Of a DNA stretch of 64,000 nucleotides, positions 23,480 through 34,803 are shown piece after piece. Under the pieces are notes generated by a model that did not search any database, had not been told where the DNA came from, and saw only the letters and a program-made list of their open reading frames with translations. The stretch's first letter is position 1, and every line of letters begins with the position of its first letter. Origin of the DNA: Jaltomata sinuosa (taxonomy: Eukaryota; Streptophyta; Magnoliopsida; Solanales; Solanaceae); the NCBI GenBank assembly GCA_003996215.1, contig QJPP01001543.1, positions 248,001 to 312,000 on the forward strand. The letters run 5' to 3'. The translations under genes and the position numbers were made by a program.

Positions 23480-24600
23480 CTAGATGTAGTATCTCTTGAC
23501 CGAGTCTGCATTAATAGTTATGTCTTCCACCCTTACCTCTATATCTGTCAATTGCAAAGATCCTTTTGACAACACTTGTTTAACGACATAAGGGCCTTGC
23601 CAATTTGGAGTGAATTTTCCCTTAGCCTCTTCTTGGTAAGAAAGGATGCATTTCACAACAAGTTGTCCAACTTTAAAGTTACTTGGACGTACCTTCTTGT
23701 TGTAAGCTCGAGCCATTTTTTTGGGTATAACTGGCCAATGCAAACTACCGTAAGCCATTTTTCATCTATTAATGATAAATGTTCTATCCTAGACTTGACC
23801 CAGTTTGTGTCATCAATCTCCACTTCCACAATAATTCAAAGTGAGGGGATTTTAACTTCTGCGGGTATGACAACCTTGGTCTCATAAACAAATAAGTAAG
23901 GAGTTATGCCACCAATGTGCAGACAGTTGTGCAATATCTCAAAAGAGCAAAAGGTAATTTTTCATGCCATTGTCTAGATCCTTGAAACATTCTACTAAGA
24001 ATCTTCTTGATGTATTTGTTTGCTGCTTGAACTGCTCCATTTGCTTTAGGCCGATAAGGGGTAGAGTGGAGATGTATAATTTTAAATTGCTCGCAGGTTT
24101 CCTTCATCAGATGACTATTAAGATTGGTTGCATTATCGGTAATAATGGTCTTTGGTATACCCATGCGACATACGATGTTAGAGTTAACAAATTCTACCAC
24201 TTCTTTCTTGGTGACTGATTTTAAAGTAACTGCATCTACCCATTTGGTGAAGTAGTTAATTACAACTAGAATAAATCTATGTCTATTAGAAGCTTTTGGC
24301 TCAATTAGCCTAATAGCGTCCATGCCCCAAGCAACAAAAGGCCATGGCGCAAACATAAGGTGTAACTCTGAAAGGCGAGTGAATCAAGTCACTATGAATT
24401 TGACATTGATGAGACTTGCGTACAATGCAAAAACAATATCATTCCATAGTCAATCAATAGTATCCTACCTAAATAATCTTTTTGGCTAGAACATAACCAT
24501 TCATGTGTGGGCGCCATACCCCTGAATGTACTTCATTAATAATCTTCTCATGTTATTTAATTTTTACACATCATAATAGATTTAGATCTGGAGTCCTTTT
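23480..24600 (-). pseudogene. Element C integrase (Ogre/Tat), broken
   Basis: Two main blocks. 23904-24356 is the catalytic core, with the first Asp in WGMDAI and the second in IITDNATNL. The position of the catalytic Glu reads GAVQAANK, so Glu is replaced by Gln. 23480-23758 is the C-terminal domain (KKVRPSNFKVGQLVVK, GKFTPNWQGPYVVK), ending with a Tyr-Ile stop. The His/Cys-type N-terminal part (around RKSHQCQIHSDLIH) lies in a different frame next to the core, showing a frameshift near 24365. The segment 24360-24600 has further stops. The family inserts cDNA into chromosomes in the nucleus; this copy is inactive by at least three criteria. Confidence 0.8.
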
Positions 24601-24859
24601 ATATGAGATCTCCCTGCTAAAAAGGAAACTATTGTCCGGTTGCCTAATAGTTCTCTTTTAATCTCCATTTGCGTGCGCTGAATATTCCTTTATTTTCCAG
24701 AAATGCTTGATGTCATGGTACCATGGTTCACTATCTAGATCCACTTCAATTGTATTGTAGTACCCATGTTGATACCTAATTTGAATTTCCAATGGATCAA
24801 TATAAGCATCACCTGGATAAGGAAGCATTGAGGCTAAGGTGGCCTAAACATCAGCCAAC

Positions 24860-25371
24860 TCATTGTGAAACCTGGGAATGTATCTAAACTCGATGATCTT
24901 GAACCTTTTACTGAGATCCTCTATACATTATTTGTATGAAATGAGCTTAGTATCTCGACATTCACCTTGAGCTTGTCGAATGAGCAAGTCAGAATCTCGC
25001 AAAATCACTAACTCATGTACATCTAGATTTATTGCCATGTTTAAGCCCATGATGCATGCCGTATGTTTTGCTGTGTTATTAGTGCAGAAAAAACAAAGTT
25101 CTGCCATGGCATGATAGTAATGTCCAGTTGGTGAAATAAAAACTGCTCCAATCCCTACACCTCTGATATTGATAGCCCCATCAAAGTATAATTTGCACAT
25201 GTGACTATTATCCCAAACTTCTCCCTCAATGGAATTGATCTCTTTATCAGGAAAGTAAGTTCTTAAAGGCTCATATTTATCATCAACTGGGTTTTTTGGT
25301 GCTGATGCTTTCATAGCGGTTCCAGTGATATACACAATGTCAAACTATGTAAGAAATATTTGCCACTTTGT
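24860..25371 (-). pseudogene. Element C second RNase H domain (archaeal-type), broken
   Basis: Tat/Ogre elements carry an extra RNase H of archaeal type after the usual one, and this fragment fits. It begins inside the linker (KWQIFLT, DIVYITGTAMKAS), then has LYFDGAINIRGVGIGAVFISP with the first catalytic Asp, and LRDSDLLIRQAQGE with another Asp. The middle motif usually reads N-x-A-E-Y-E-A, with the catalytic Glu; here it is NTAKHTACIMGL, so both Glu are lost. A stop at about 25350 precedes DIVY. The N-terminal remainder and the RT are absent, removed at the junction with LTR F near 25371. Confidence 0.75.
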
Positions 25372-26967
25372 AGAAATCGATTCATGAGCATTGATGGAAC
25401 ATCGGGTGTCTTGTCTTGCATAACACTTCATAACATGGAAAGACTTGCATACTTCATGACTTATAAAATTTTCATGGCTCTAGTTCAATTTCATAAAACA
25501 TATACTTTCATAGAACATAGGAACTAGGCATGCTCATGCTTGAAAATCCATAAGGAACACGCTATCAAAATCAAATTTGCTTAAATCAACTTCATGCATG
25601 TAGAAATTTCCATGGTTAAACTTCAATTCATGAAATAAGAGTTAGCATATAAAAACCCATGTGAAATCATACAATTTTAATATAAAATTCATAATCAAAT
25701 CATGAGAAGACTACATTTAGCAAAATCCATGAGATTTGGATAAGAACCCCAATTTGAAGACTATGAAATAAAAATTTGAATTAGGGGTTTTGGGCACAAG
25801 GGTGAATGGAACCCATTGTTGATTACCAACATACCTTGATTGAAGTTAACCCACTTGAATTAAAAAGACTTAGGAGACTTGAACTTGGAGTTTGAGACTT
25901 TGAGCTTGAAACCCTAACTTGAAGCTTGAGAAGATGGAACTCCTTTTCTTCTTTTGGAAGTTGATTGAAAGAATGGGGGAGAACTTAAATCAAGTGGGAA
26001 TAAAAACCCTCCTAAGTAGGCTTTAAACAACTTAGTATAGGAGTTAAAAGAGTGGAAATTACAAAAATACCCCTAGATTAAAACTTGGAAAAAGCTGAAA
26101 AAGTCGGCTTCAAAGACCACGAGTCAATCCACGGTCCATCCTCCTAAAGGAAAAACCGTCAACTGATCCGTGGTTTCAAATTCCAGTTTTAGGAGTCTAC
26201 TAGAACTCAACACCACGAGTCACTCTACGGTCCGTGGTTCAGGACGACGGACCATCATTTTGACTCGTGGTTCCGACTTTAAGATATAAGGATCCTCTGA
26301 TCCTCAGGGATTATGATCAGAAGAATGGGTCGTTAAATATATTGATGAGTCATCAACCCACTCATGGAATTTAAAGGACTTGGTACCTCTCTGAAGGATG
26401 GACCCGTCAAGTCATTCGTGGAAACTTGGCAGAAAAGCTGAATTTTGACAAACCACGGGTCACTCTATCTGACCGTGGTTTTAGTTTATGGGTAGTGAAC
26501 CAACCAGTTGTTTTGAAGACGAAAATTTAAGATTCAGTTCAGCAATGACGAGTCACAGTACGGACCGTGGTTTAGAACCACAGTTCGTCATCCGATCCGT
26601 TATCACTGACAGCACTCCAGTAAACTAACCATACATTTTTACTCCATACTCGGATTAATGCGTGGTCTGTGGCATTGGAAAGAAGACTCAAAAATCTTTA
26701 ATATGGTGGGTACTAGGTCTCCTAACTCTTTATATTTTAGGATGCATGATCGATTAAAGTTGACCCTAATTGAGTCTTACATAAAAACTTTTACCCTAAT
26801 TGAGTCTTACATAAAAACTTACTTTGGTGAGGTCCTTGCGACTTAACTTGATGATAGGAGTTTCTTATGAGCATAATTTACGTCCAAAGCACTCACCACA
26901 ATAGAAAAATGATCATTATACTCATGGAAAAAGTTCGGGTATTAGCTTAGGATATTTGGGGTGTTAC
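25372..26967 (-). repeat. Element F: partial Tekay-type LTR
   Basis: The right end GGGGTGTTACA (26957-26967) is the minus-strand form of a TGTAACACCCC LTR start. It shares with the A and K LTRs the leader segment containing 'cacaagggtgaa' and 'accttgattgaag', and a cluster of 'ccacgagtcactctacgg' words (26110-26590). The left end is truncated against element C. No internal region of F remains. A 33-bp direct duplication around 'accctaattgagtcttac' lies at 26762-26818. Confidence 0.7.
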
Positions 26968-27139
26968 ATTAGTTCAGATCTAAGGTGCCCAGACTTCCCT
27001 TCAACCTATTGACATAATACAAAAACAACACCAAAAGTGATACTAAAGAAAAACTAAAAAGAATAAAAATACTACCTAAAATTGGGTTTCATCCCAAGCA
27101 GAGCCTGATTGACCATTGTGGCACAACTGAGATCACAAC

Positions 27140-29370
27140 TCTCATTCCTATTCTCTTATCCTCTTTCTCCTACTTGGGGCCCATCTTCTTCTTCTTTTCA
27201 GAACTCTTGGGTGATCATGCTCGAGGTCTCGATCCTTCCTCACACCTTCCTTTTTAGTATTTCATTCAGGTTCATCAGATTCAGGCTCTTTTGGCAAATT
27301 TGGCAGCTCCATGAGAGAGTCCGAAGAGGTAATTAGAGGTATACTTTTTCCCACCCCACACTCATCCACCTCCATAGCTGTGATCATGCATAGATCCTTG
27401 TAGTGTGAGGGTATATTGGGTGTTTTGTACACTCTGAAGGTCACTTCTTCATCATTCAGCCTTATCTTGAGCGTGCCCTCTCTTACATCAATCAGCACTC
27501 CACCAGTAGCCAAGAATGGATGTCCTAATATGATTGGTAACCTTTCATATACCTAATAATCAAGAACAATAAATTCAGCAAGAATAATGAACTTACCAAC
27601 GTTGATTAGAACATCCTCTATGATTCCTTCGGGGACCACTCTGGTTCTGTCCGCCATCTGTAGCACAACTGAGAAAGTCCTTGGCTTTCCCAACCTAAGA
27701 GTTTTAAACAATGATAAGGGCATCAAATTTATGCTTTCCCCCAAATCACACAAGGATTGAACCACATCACTTTCATCGATTTGTATGGGGAGGGTGAAAC
27801 TTCCAAGGTCCTTAAGCTTTTTGGGCATATTGCTCATGACCACAGAACTGCACTCTTTAGTAAGTGCCACAGTCTCAATGTCCTACAATTTTTTCTTCTT
27901 CGCCACTACATCATTCAAGCATTTCGCATACTTAGGCATTCCCTACAAAACATCTAACAAAGGAAGATTAATGTGAAGTTATCTGAACGTGTCAAAAAAC
28001 ATCTTAAAATAGGCATCCTCTGTTGCATTCTTAAGCCTCTATGGAAATGGTGGTGGTGGTCTATTGTGAGGCTCCTCAATCGACTTCTCATTAGGATACT
28101 CAGACTTCCCCTTTTTGCTAGCTTCTTTCAACTCAGCCTGCTTCTCTGTCTGCTTGGACGTGATCAACTCTTCTTGCACCTCATGATTTTTCTTTTGGAG
28201 TACATCAGTCAAATCTCTACCACTCCTCAAGGTGATTGCGATCACTTGCTTTGGATTTTCTTTATCACTAGCCAAACTCCCTTGAGGCCTCGTATTTTAT
28301 GCCTGAGTTAGCTGTCCCATTTGCACCTCCAATTTCTTCTTGCCTAATTGCTGATTTTTTATGTCAGCTGCCATCTTTGTTTTCTCCGTAGCAATTTGTT
28401 CTTGATTATCCATGATCTTCTTCAACATGTCCTCAATATTGCTTGCCTGAGTGTCATTCTGCGTAGCTTGCTGCGGTTGAGCTTGATTACTGCCCCAAGA
28501 GTAGTTGGGCTGACCCTGCCAATTTTGGTTGTAGGCATTACCATAGTTTAAATTTCCTTTCTATGCATTGCCTATGAAGTTTACTGACTCTGGATTTGCT
28601 CCACATAAGTCTGTTGAATGACCACTCAGACCACAAGTTTCACACCAAGTCTGGACTTGCTGAACTACATTCAATTGAGCCTGAGGTTGAGTCACACTTA
28701 ACTTGTTGAATTAAGCCATCATCTGAGTCTGAAAACTGGCCAACTGTGCAGCTAATGCAGTGACACTATCTAACTCAATCATACCTGCATCCTTCTTCAC
28801 CATATTATTGTACATGTCACCATTCCACTCTTTATTCCCTTGTGCAATGCGGTTGAGGAGAGTATATAGCTCATCATATGTCTTCTCCAAAACTTGATCA
28901 CCTGCTGCTGAAACTAGAAAAATCTTTGTATTGTGGTCAAGACTTTTTACAAAGGTATGAGCTAATACCTCATTAGTCTGCTGGTGATAGGGCAATCTCG
29001 TAGATAAGACTTGAATCTCTCCCATGCATGATAAAGATTCTTGTCTGGTTTCTTCTTGAAGCTTAGAATCTCACTCCTCAACGTTGCAGTTTTGCCTTAT
29101 GGGAAGAATCGGATGAGGAACTTCTTTTCTAAATCATCCCATGTTGTGATCAAATTTGAAGGTTCTGCCTTCAACCATTTCTGCACTTCTCCCAATAGTG
29201 AGAATGGGAAAAGCATGAGCCTCACGTAGTCCATGGAAACTCTCGCGGGGATGAAAGTGTCAGTAATCTCCAGAAAGTTTTGTAGATGAACCTGTGGATC
29301 CTCATATGACAAGCCTGTAAATTGCCAGCTTGTGTGCAATAATTGAACCATATTTTGCTTCAGTTCAAAT
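27140..29370 (-). pseudogene. Element E gag-protease, broken
   Basis: Read from right to left: capsid segment (29097-29351) with GLSYEDPQVHLQNFLEI and a KWLKAEPSNLITTWDDLEKKF stretch typical of Athila/Tat gag; a tail with many stops (28711-29025); a zinc knuckle CETCGLSGHSTDLC at about 28610-28655 with all four ligands kept; a linker with KQVIAITLRSGRDL (28039-28275); and a protease-like domain (27262-27870) with SLCDLGESINLMPLSLF, where DLGAS is usual, and ADRTRVVPEGIIEDVLIN. The C-terminus has a basic stretch (RRRRWAPSRRKR) in another frame near 27180. Gag packages RNA and the protease matures it. Stops and frameshifts prevent translation. Absence of polymerase indicates dependence on other elements when it was active. 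Confidence 0.8.
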
Positions 29371-29713
29371 ATGACTTATGCGGCTGGCTTCTAAATGCAA
29401 AAGGTCATATTAGTTGCTAGTGGGATTGCCACTTCGCGCACTGTCCTATGAGCTGAGTGTGGTTCCTCTGCCATAACTGCAAAAATAGTCTCAGCCGGTT
29501 GAAGTTGCCGATTTTGCTAGAGAAGTGCTGCTTCTCTCAATGCTTGGTGCATGTGTTGCTCAAGTTTAGGAAGTGGGTCAATCAGTTCCTTATCCCTTGC
29601 CAGTTTGCCTAAGATTATAACATGTACCTGCAAGTTCAGTAGCTAAGATCAAGTTTTTAGCACTTATAGAACAAAATAGTAAAAAACAAATCAGACGGTT
29701 GCTAATTTTCAAG

Positions 29714-29732
29714 TCCCCGGTAATGGCACCAA
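29714..29732 (-). other. Element E primer-binding site
   Basis: Minus strand reads TTGGTGCCATTACCGGGGA, a close form of the Athila-like TGGCGCCGTTGCCGGGGA site (tRNA-Asp type), just inside the LTR boundary. Confidence 0.85.
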
Positions 29733-29735
29733 AAT

Positions 29736-30222
29736 CTTATTGCATCCTAGTGCACACGCAACTGTACGTGGTCATGCAAGTAATATAGTGGCTCTTGCAA
29801 GCCGAATATCGATCCCACAGGCACTTGTGCTTAGCAACCAATCTAATCTTAATTAATACTATTGACGTTAAACAAATGCGATTCGTAACCAAGAGTTGAA
29901 CTTTTGTTTTATAACTAATTACTAGAATTAATGACGATGAGAAACTTCGGATTATAGATGATATATGGATAAATCTAGGGTCAAAGCTATTACTACACAA
30001 TCATGGTTGACTATGGTTCATAGACGGTGTTAATGTTTATCGTGATTGTTGGTTTACGTGGTTGATATTATAACCCAGGAATGGTCATCCTCTAAGTTAT
30101 CTATAAAAATTAATCTCACAACTACATCATTGAGCGGGGATGTGAGTCTTTAACTTGGATGCATTCAACCTTCTTCCCATTTTATTAACCAAGTGGTGAG
30201 TTTAGGCATATCTCTATCCTAA
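29736..30222 (-). repeat. Element E 5' LTR, partial
   Basis: Minus-strand sequence running into the primer-binding site, with the phrase 'tgcctgtgggatcgatattc' common to the ends of Athila-like LTRs. The right boundary is inferred from the loss of D gag similarity near 30222; no canonical TG start is visible there, so the LTR may be truncated. Confidence 0.55.
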
Positions 30223-30720
30223 ACCTTGGATTTCCTTAGTTCAAGTGGCAAGAACCTATCCAAAAAAGTAGTCATAAACTAATCCCAATCCACTGGGCCT
30301 ATATTGTCCCCCTTAGCTTTTTTCCACTGCTTGTACCAAGTGTGATCCACTTCTTTCAAATGATAAGAAACCAAATCTGCACTTTCAACTGGAGTGACAC
30401 CCATAATCTCTGTAACCTTTTGCAAGTCCTCTAGGAACTCCTGTGGATACTCCTCAGCCTTAGAACCATGTAACTCATGAGGGTTCATCCAATTAAAGTC
30501 CCGAACTCTAGTTTTTTCTGAATTATTCTTTGGGTTAACTAGTGCCACAACCTGCTGGTTCACTCGAGTAGTCATGGCCTGAGCTAGCATCTGAAAAGTA
30601 GCCTTGACTGACTTGCTCATTCAAGGGGTCTACTGGAATGGGTGGTGCATGCTGGGTTCCTTTACCGTTGCCATTCTTCCTTCCATTTGCTCTTATGGGA
30701 TGCATTTTCTATAATGTGTA
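30223..30720 (-). pseudogene. Element D gag, N-terminal half
   Basis: Minus-strand gag of the Tekay type. A basic, Gly/Asn-rich start (near 30716) is followed by FQMLAQAMTTRVNQQ, then RVRDFNWMNPHELHGSKAEEYPQEF, EIMGVTPVESADLVSYHL and WYKQWKKAKG (30279-30620). After a stop, the pattern FMTTFLDRFLPLELRKSKV continues to about 30222, where element E interrupts it. The same capsid motifs appear in element A gag (57100-57500). No zinc knuckle or pol remains. Confidence 0.85.
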
Positions 30721-30905
30721 GAGCATGAGTTAGAAGGAGATTTAATAGATTTCACACTCTATCGCACAATATGGAACATAAAGAAGGGAAATTTTTCATA
30801 CAAACATCTTATAGCCTCTCACTCATAAGTGTGGCATGCTTCATACCCATGAAAAAGACTCTACTTGATGCGACTCACAGTCACCCTAAGACACATTAAC
30901 CTGAT

Positions 30906-30919
30906 GCTCTAATACGAAG
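30906..30919 (-). other. Element D primer-binding site
   Basis: Minus strand reads CTTCGTATTAGAGC, a form of the CTTGGTATCAGAGC initiator-Met-type site with two changes (G-to-C and C-to-T), two bases from the LTR end. Confidence 0.7.
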
Positions 30920-30921
30920 TT

Positions 30922-33132
30922 TATCATTCCCCGAGGCTATCCCCTAAATGCAACATTGTACTTAGAGCCACAAGTGACCCCAAGCTAACTTATGGTCTGG
31001 CATAAATAAATGTTTTGATTAAAACAATATCTCTGCGGAAGCTAAAATAGTTTTGTAACATAAATTAGAAATGTAAACCAATAATCTGTGGATATAGATA
31101 AAAGTATGAGATGATAATTAACTGTAAAAGCTAAAAAAAACTGACTCTATGTCTGAAAGCCTCTACTGAGATGAGCTGCTGGGACAAGCCCCCAGCTAAC
31201 TCTAAACACCTGAAAACTAAAATAAATACTGCAATAAATGAATAACGCCTATCCTCGAAGTATAAGGAGTCACCAACTCTAGTGCTGAGAATACTAGAAA
31301 ATTGAACTAAGTGTGATCTGGATGCTGAGTGCCTGAACCTACATCATAATAGGATGTAGCACAAAAGTATGTGTCCATACTTTGAATGTATTGTGCATGA
31401 AGAATATGAAATAATATATATACATATAAATACAAGATATGATAAGATAGACTGAACATGAAGGGTATACTGAAACAAGAAACTGAAAAATATAAACTGA
31501 TGCAATGACCAAGTAGATATACATACAACTGTAAAATACTAAACTGAATAACTAACTACATGGTCATGTAATACTGAATCTGAACTGTTGTAGCTACTAT
31601 TAACCAACATACCCCAAGTTGAGCTAACTATGGGGCCAACCTGTAACCCTGGATGGGAGAGTGTTCATACCTTGCCAAGGGTACAAACATTTTCTGGCGT
31701 GGATCCACTAATCTGACATCCAAAAGGACTAAGGTGTCAAGCATGATATAATGGGTGACCCTTTAGGACCTACAATGGCACCGTAGTTCTTGGACTTAGG
31801 GACTTCTACTAAAGGACACAGCCTAAACTGATGGGTGAGCCTTTATTCCCTCATCCACTCGGCGCTAAGTACTACTCCCTACTAAATAAATAAATAAACT
31901 GACATACTGGATAGCTCAAAATACTGATTTCCCGAGAATGCAAAGTAATACTGAGACGGAAAGCATTCTAATCATGAAATTTTGAATAACTGAGTATCTG
32001 ACTAAAAATTCACGAAGTCGTAAAATGATCGGGTGTTCATAACCCACCATCGTTATGAATTGAACTACCCTTAACAAATGCTAGATTCTGACTAGAGGAT
32101 TCAGTTCATAATCATAGTTCAAATTCATGAATTCAACAACATGCCGAGGGTTTGATAACTCTGAGTATATAACACTACTAGACTTCAAGCAAACATATAA
32201 TAAGATTCATACATAACAATGGAAACTAAGATACAAGAAGTTCATGAAATTCAAGAACTTTAGGTCTTGAAGACTAAACTGAAAACTGGAGAACTAATTT
32301 AACTTAGGGACTCAATGGGTGAAAGGATACACATTGATGAATTTCCACACACGTGATAGTAGAACTTTTAAAAGAATCTTTGAGTTTTGAGCTTGAACAT
32401 GAAGAACCATGGTTTATGCTTTGGAGAAGAAGAACACTTCTTTTTGCTAAATGTCGATTAGAATCTGAGGGAATGAGGGATTTGGGGTAGTTTAGGATTA
32501 GTAACTGGCCTTAGGATAATTAAAATGCTATATCTTAGCCTTTAAAAAGAGTAGAAAAGGTCTGAAATACCCTTGGGAATTAAAATAGAAAACTGCTAAA
32601 AATTCTCGGGACATTGACCCATGATTTGGTCGACGGATCGTGGTTCTGACCTACGAACCATCAACTGAGTCGTAGTTCTTGCCTTGGCGTTTTGGGGGGT
32701 CTCTGATTTGTTAATGCATGGATGACATGATGATATATATATATCAAAATGACATACTGTTATTTTAGCCATTGTTCTTGGGCCCAAAACTGAGGGTCCT
32801 CTTCAGAACAAGTCCATGATTGAGAAGACAGATTGTGGTTCCAAACTACGGTCCGTGGATTTATCCGTGGTTTTGAGATGGAGAACTGGCACTTCTCTAA
32901 TGGATAATCCACGAGTGACAGAATGGGCCGTGATTTCAAATCACGGTCGATGAAGTCACTCATAGAATAAAATAGGACTAAAACTGGAGGCCAGACCATG
33001 AATCAAACCACGGGTCGTGATCCTGAACGACGGCCCATGATCCTAACCATGGTTTCTGCAAACTTTGAAATGTTTTTGCATTTTTCCCACTAAGCTTTGT
33101 GCGGAAGCTGGTTCAGATCATGGGATGTTAAA
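30922..33132 (-). repeat. Element D 5' LTR (about 2.2 kb)
   Basis: The left end TATCATTCCCCGAGG corresponds to TGTCATGCCCCGAGG of the A LTRs. The word cluster at 32600-33060 repeats forms of 'ccacggtccgtgg' and 'acgagtca'. Similar to the A LTRs in overall order, but clearly diverged. Confidence 0.75.
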
Positions 33133-33654
33133 GTAGGTAAAGTGGATCACTTATTTGGGGTGTGAGTGAAAATTGGAGCTGTCATGCTCAAAAGTCTACG
33201 AATTGAAGAGGGAGGCGCTTGTCTATTTTTTCAGGCTTGGTACATTTTGATCATTTATTGTCTCAATAACCTTATCTCCTCCATCAATGTCGATTTCTGT
33301 AAAATCAACTAAATTCGAGCTTCTTAGTTATCAGATTCTGTCTCACCTTCATCGGTCATTTTCCTTTTATTGTTTGACCTTATGTTGTATGGATGAGATC
33401 TCAGCTTAACCACAAACCAACCACATTTAGTTTACTCTCTCTCAAAAACAAATGTGTTAGGGTCTAATATTTTGCAGATATTAATCACACATTTTATGTC
33501 ATGCACCTAAATTTATTTTTATTTCTAAAATGAGCTTTGAAAGCTTTTGTTTCTCATCCCGACTTTTGAAAAAAAATATTTTAACGCTCCTCTTACTTAG
33601 TAGTTTGCATATTATTTTTCCTTTATTAGTTGTAAAAGTATTTTGATCGAATAC

Positions 33655-34050
33655 CATTAAGGGTGGCCTACGTATCATGTTGAACATGAATAAGATCATT
33701 ACGTAGTTCATGCAGAATGAAATCAAACCTCTTTTTTGGATTTTTGAATAAGGAATAAAACCCTCTTATTGAATTTTCAGAATAAGGAGTAAAAACTTTT
33801 TTTTTTAATATTTGAATAAAGATCACCGAACTCGAGAAGGGATGTCTACGTATCTTATCAATGTGAAAATCATGTGTGTAGAGTTCGTGAAACTTGAAAT
33901 ATGAATAAGAAATTTTATTTTTTTAAATTTTCGATAAGGATTAATTTTTTTTTAATTTTTTAATAAGGGCCACCGAACTCAGGAAGGGTTAGTTACGTAT
34001 ATCACCAAGGTGATGAGAATCAGGTGTGCGTAGTTCATGAAATTAGAAGG
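33655..34050. repeat. About 150-bp repeat, three units, in the Ogre/Tat leader
   Basis: Units near 33660, 33820 and 33965 share 'accgaactcaggaagg', 'ctacgtatc' and 'gtgtagttcatgaaa' blocks separated by A/T-rich spacers of variable length. Confidence 0.7.
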
Positions 34051-34782
34051 GATGATCTGACTTTTCCACTTTTTTTTTTGAAAAAATAAAAAAACACCAT
34101 ATAATTTTCAAATTTTGTTTCAAACAGATTTTCTCTCCATTTTTTAAAAAAAAATCAGAAGATAAATACTTTTTTCTTATTTTGTTGATCATATTAAAGC
34201 CAATCAACATGAAAAAGCCTTCCAAATTAATTCATTTTAGATAGCACTCAAAAATAAATATGGTCGTCTTTAAAAGGGCTACCTGTCTTAGACAGACCAG
34301 GCCCCTATGCCGAGTCCCACTAGGTCAAGTGCACGTGATGCAAACAAAGCATAGCCTATAAGGGATAATCATCGGTCATGATTTTATTCTGCTAGGTTTA
34401 ACATCCTAAAGGAAAAAGTGTCTAGACTGACTAACCCAAGTGGACAACTCGAGTCGGGCAGGGACAACATATACCAGTAGCAGTGCATTTCAGCCTAACT
34501 ACTGATCTTTCACGTCCTAAAACATATGTGACTATAAAATCCTTCCCAGCAAAATTTCCACATCTCTGGTATCTCAAGGCTTTGAAGTGTAAACTGCATC
34601 ACCGAATGTAAAGTATCTTCCAGAAGACTTAGATGGGTGTGTGAGAGAAGACAGTTTATATTGCAGTTCAGTACACCAAAGCAGTAAATAACAGAAGAAT
34701 AGCATCTTATTCCAACAAACACAATATTTCATAAACTGATAAAAGCCAAATACAAGTCAATATAGAAGCTCAAATTCTGATT

Positions 34783-34801
34783 ATACCTAGCAGAGTCGCC
34801 A
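34783..34801 (-). other. Element C primer-binding site (tRNA-Arg type)
   Basis: Minus strand reads TGGCGACTCTGCTAGGTAT, close to the TGGCGACTCTGCTGGGGAT site reported for Ogre/Tat elements. It lies just inside the LTR. Confidence 0.85.
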
Positions 34802-34803
34802 TC

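Larger units (their letters stand above)
21184..25371 (-). mobile_element. Element C (Ogre/Tat), pol 3' end and 3' UTR
   Basis: Minus-strand RNase H and integrase remnants followed by about 2.3 kb of 3' UTR with two tandem arrays. Its leader and 5' LTR most likely are those at 33133-36396, separated by later insertions D, E and F. The 3' LTR is missing: the left side meets LTR G at 21183. The junction with F is near 25371, where the RNase H reading stops upstream of the KWQIFLT segment. Confidence 0.7.
26968..30222 (-). mobile_element. Element E: gag-pro-only Athila-like retrotransposon
   Basis: Minus-strand element with part of a 5' LTR (29736-30222), a primer-binding site (29714-29732) and a gag-protease remnant (about 27140-29370), followed by a short tail up to LTR F. 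No RT or integrase is present. The tail contains the phrase GGGATGAAACCCAATTTTAGG on the minus strand, which resembles the end-of-ORF phrase of other gag-pro-only elements. Its right edge replaces the D gag after codons for ELRKSKV, so E inserted into D. Confidence 0.7.
30223..33132 (-). mobile_element. Element D: Tekay-type gag plus 5' LTR
   Basis: Minus-strand 5' LTR (30922-33132), primer-binding site (30906-30919) and the start of gag. The remainder of D is absent to the left of the E insertion. The D LTR start (TTTAACATCCC on the minus strand, decayed from TGTAACATCCC) abuts Ogre leader sequence of element C. Confidence 0.7.

Noticed and set aside
32732..32748. TA-rich microsatellite as a possible TATA element
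   Set aside because: A short (TA)n run near the D LTR word cluster without a supporting leader or start; too weak to call a promoter.
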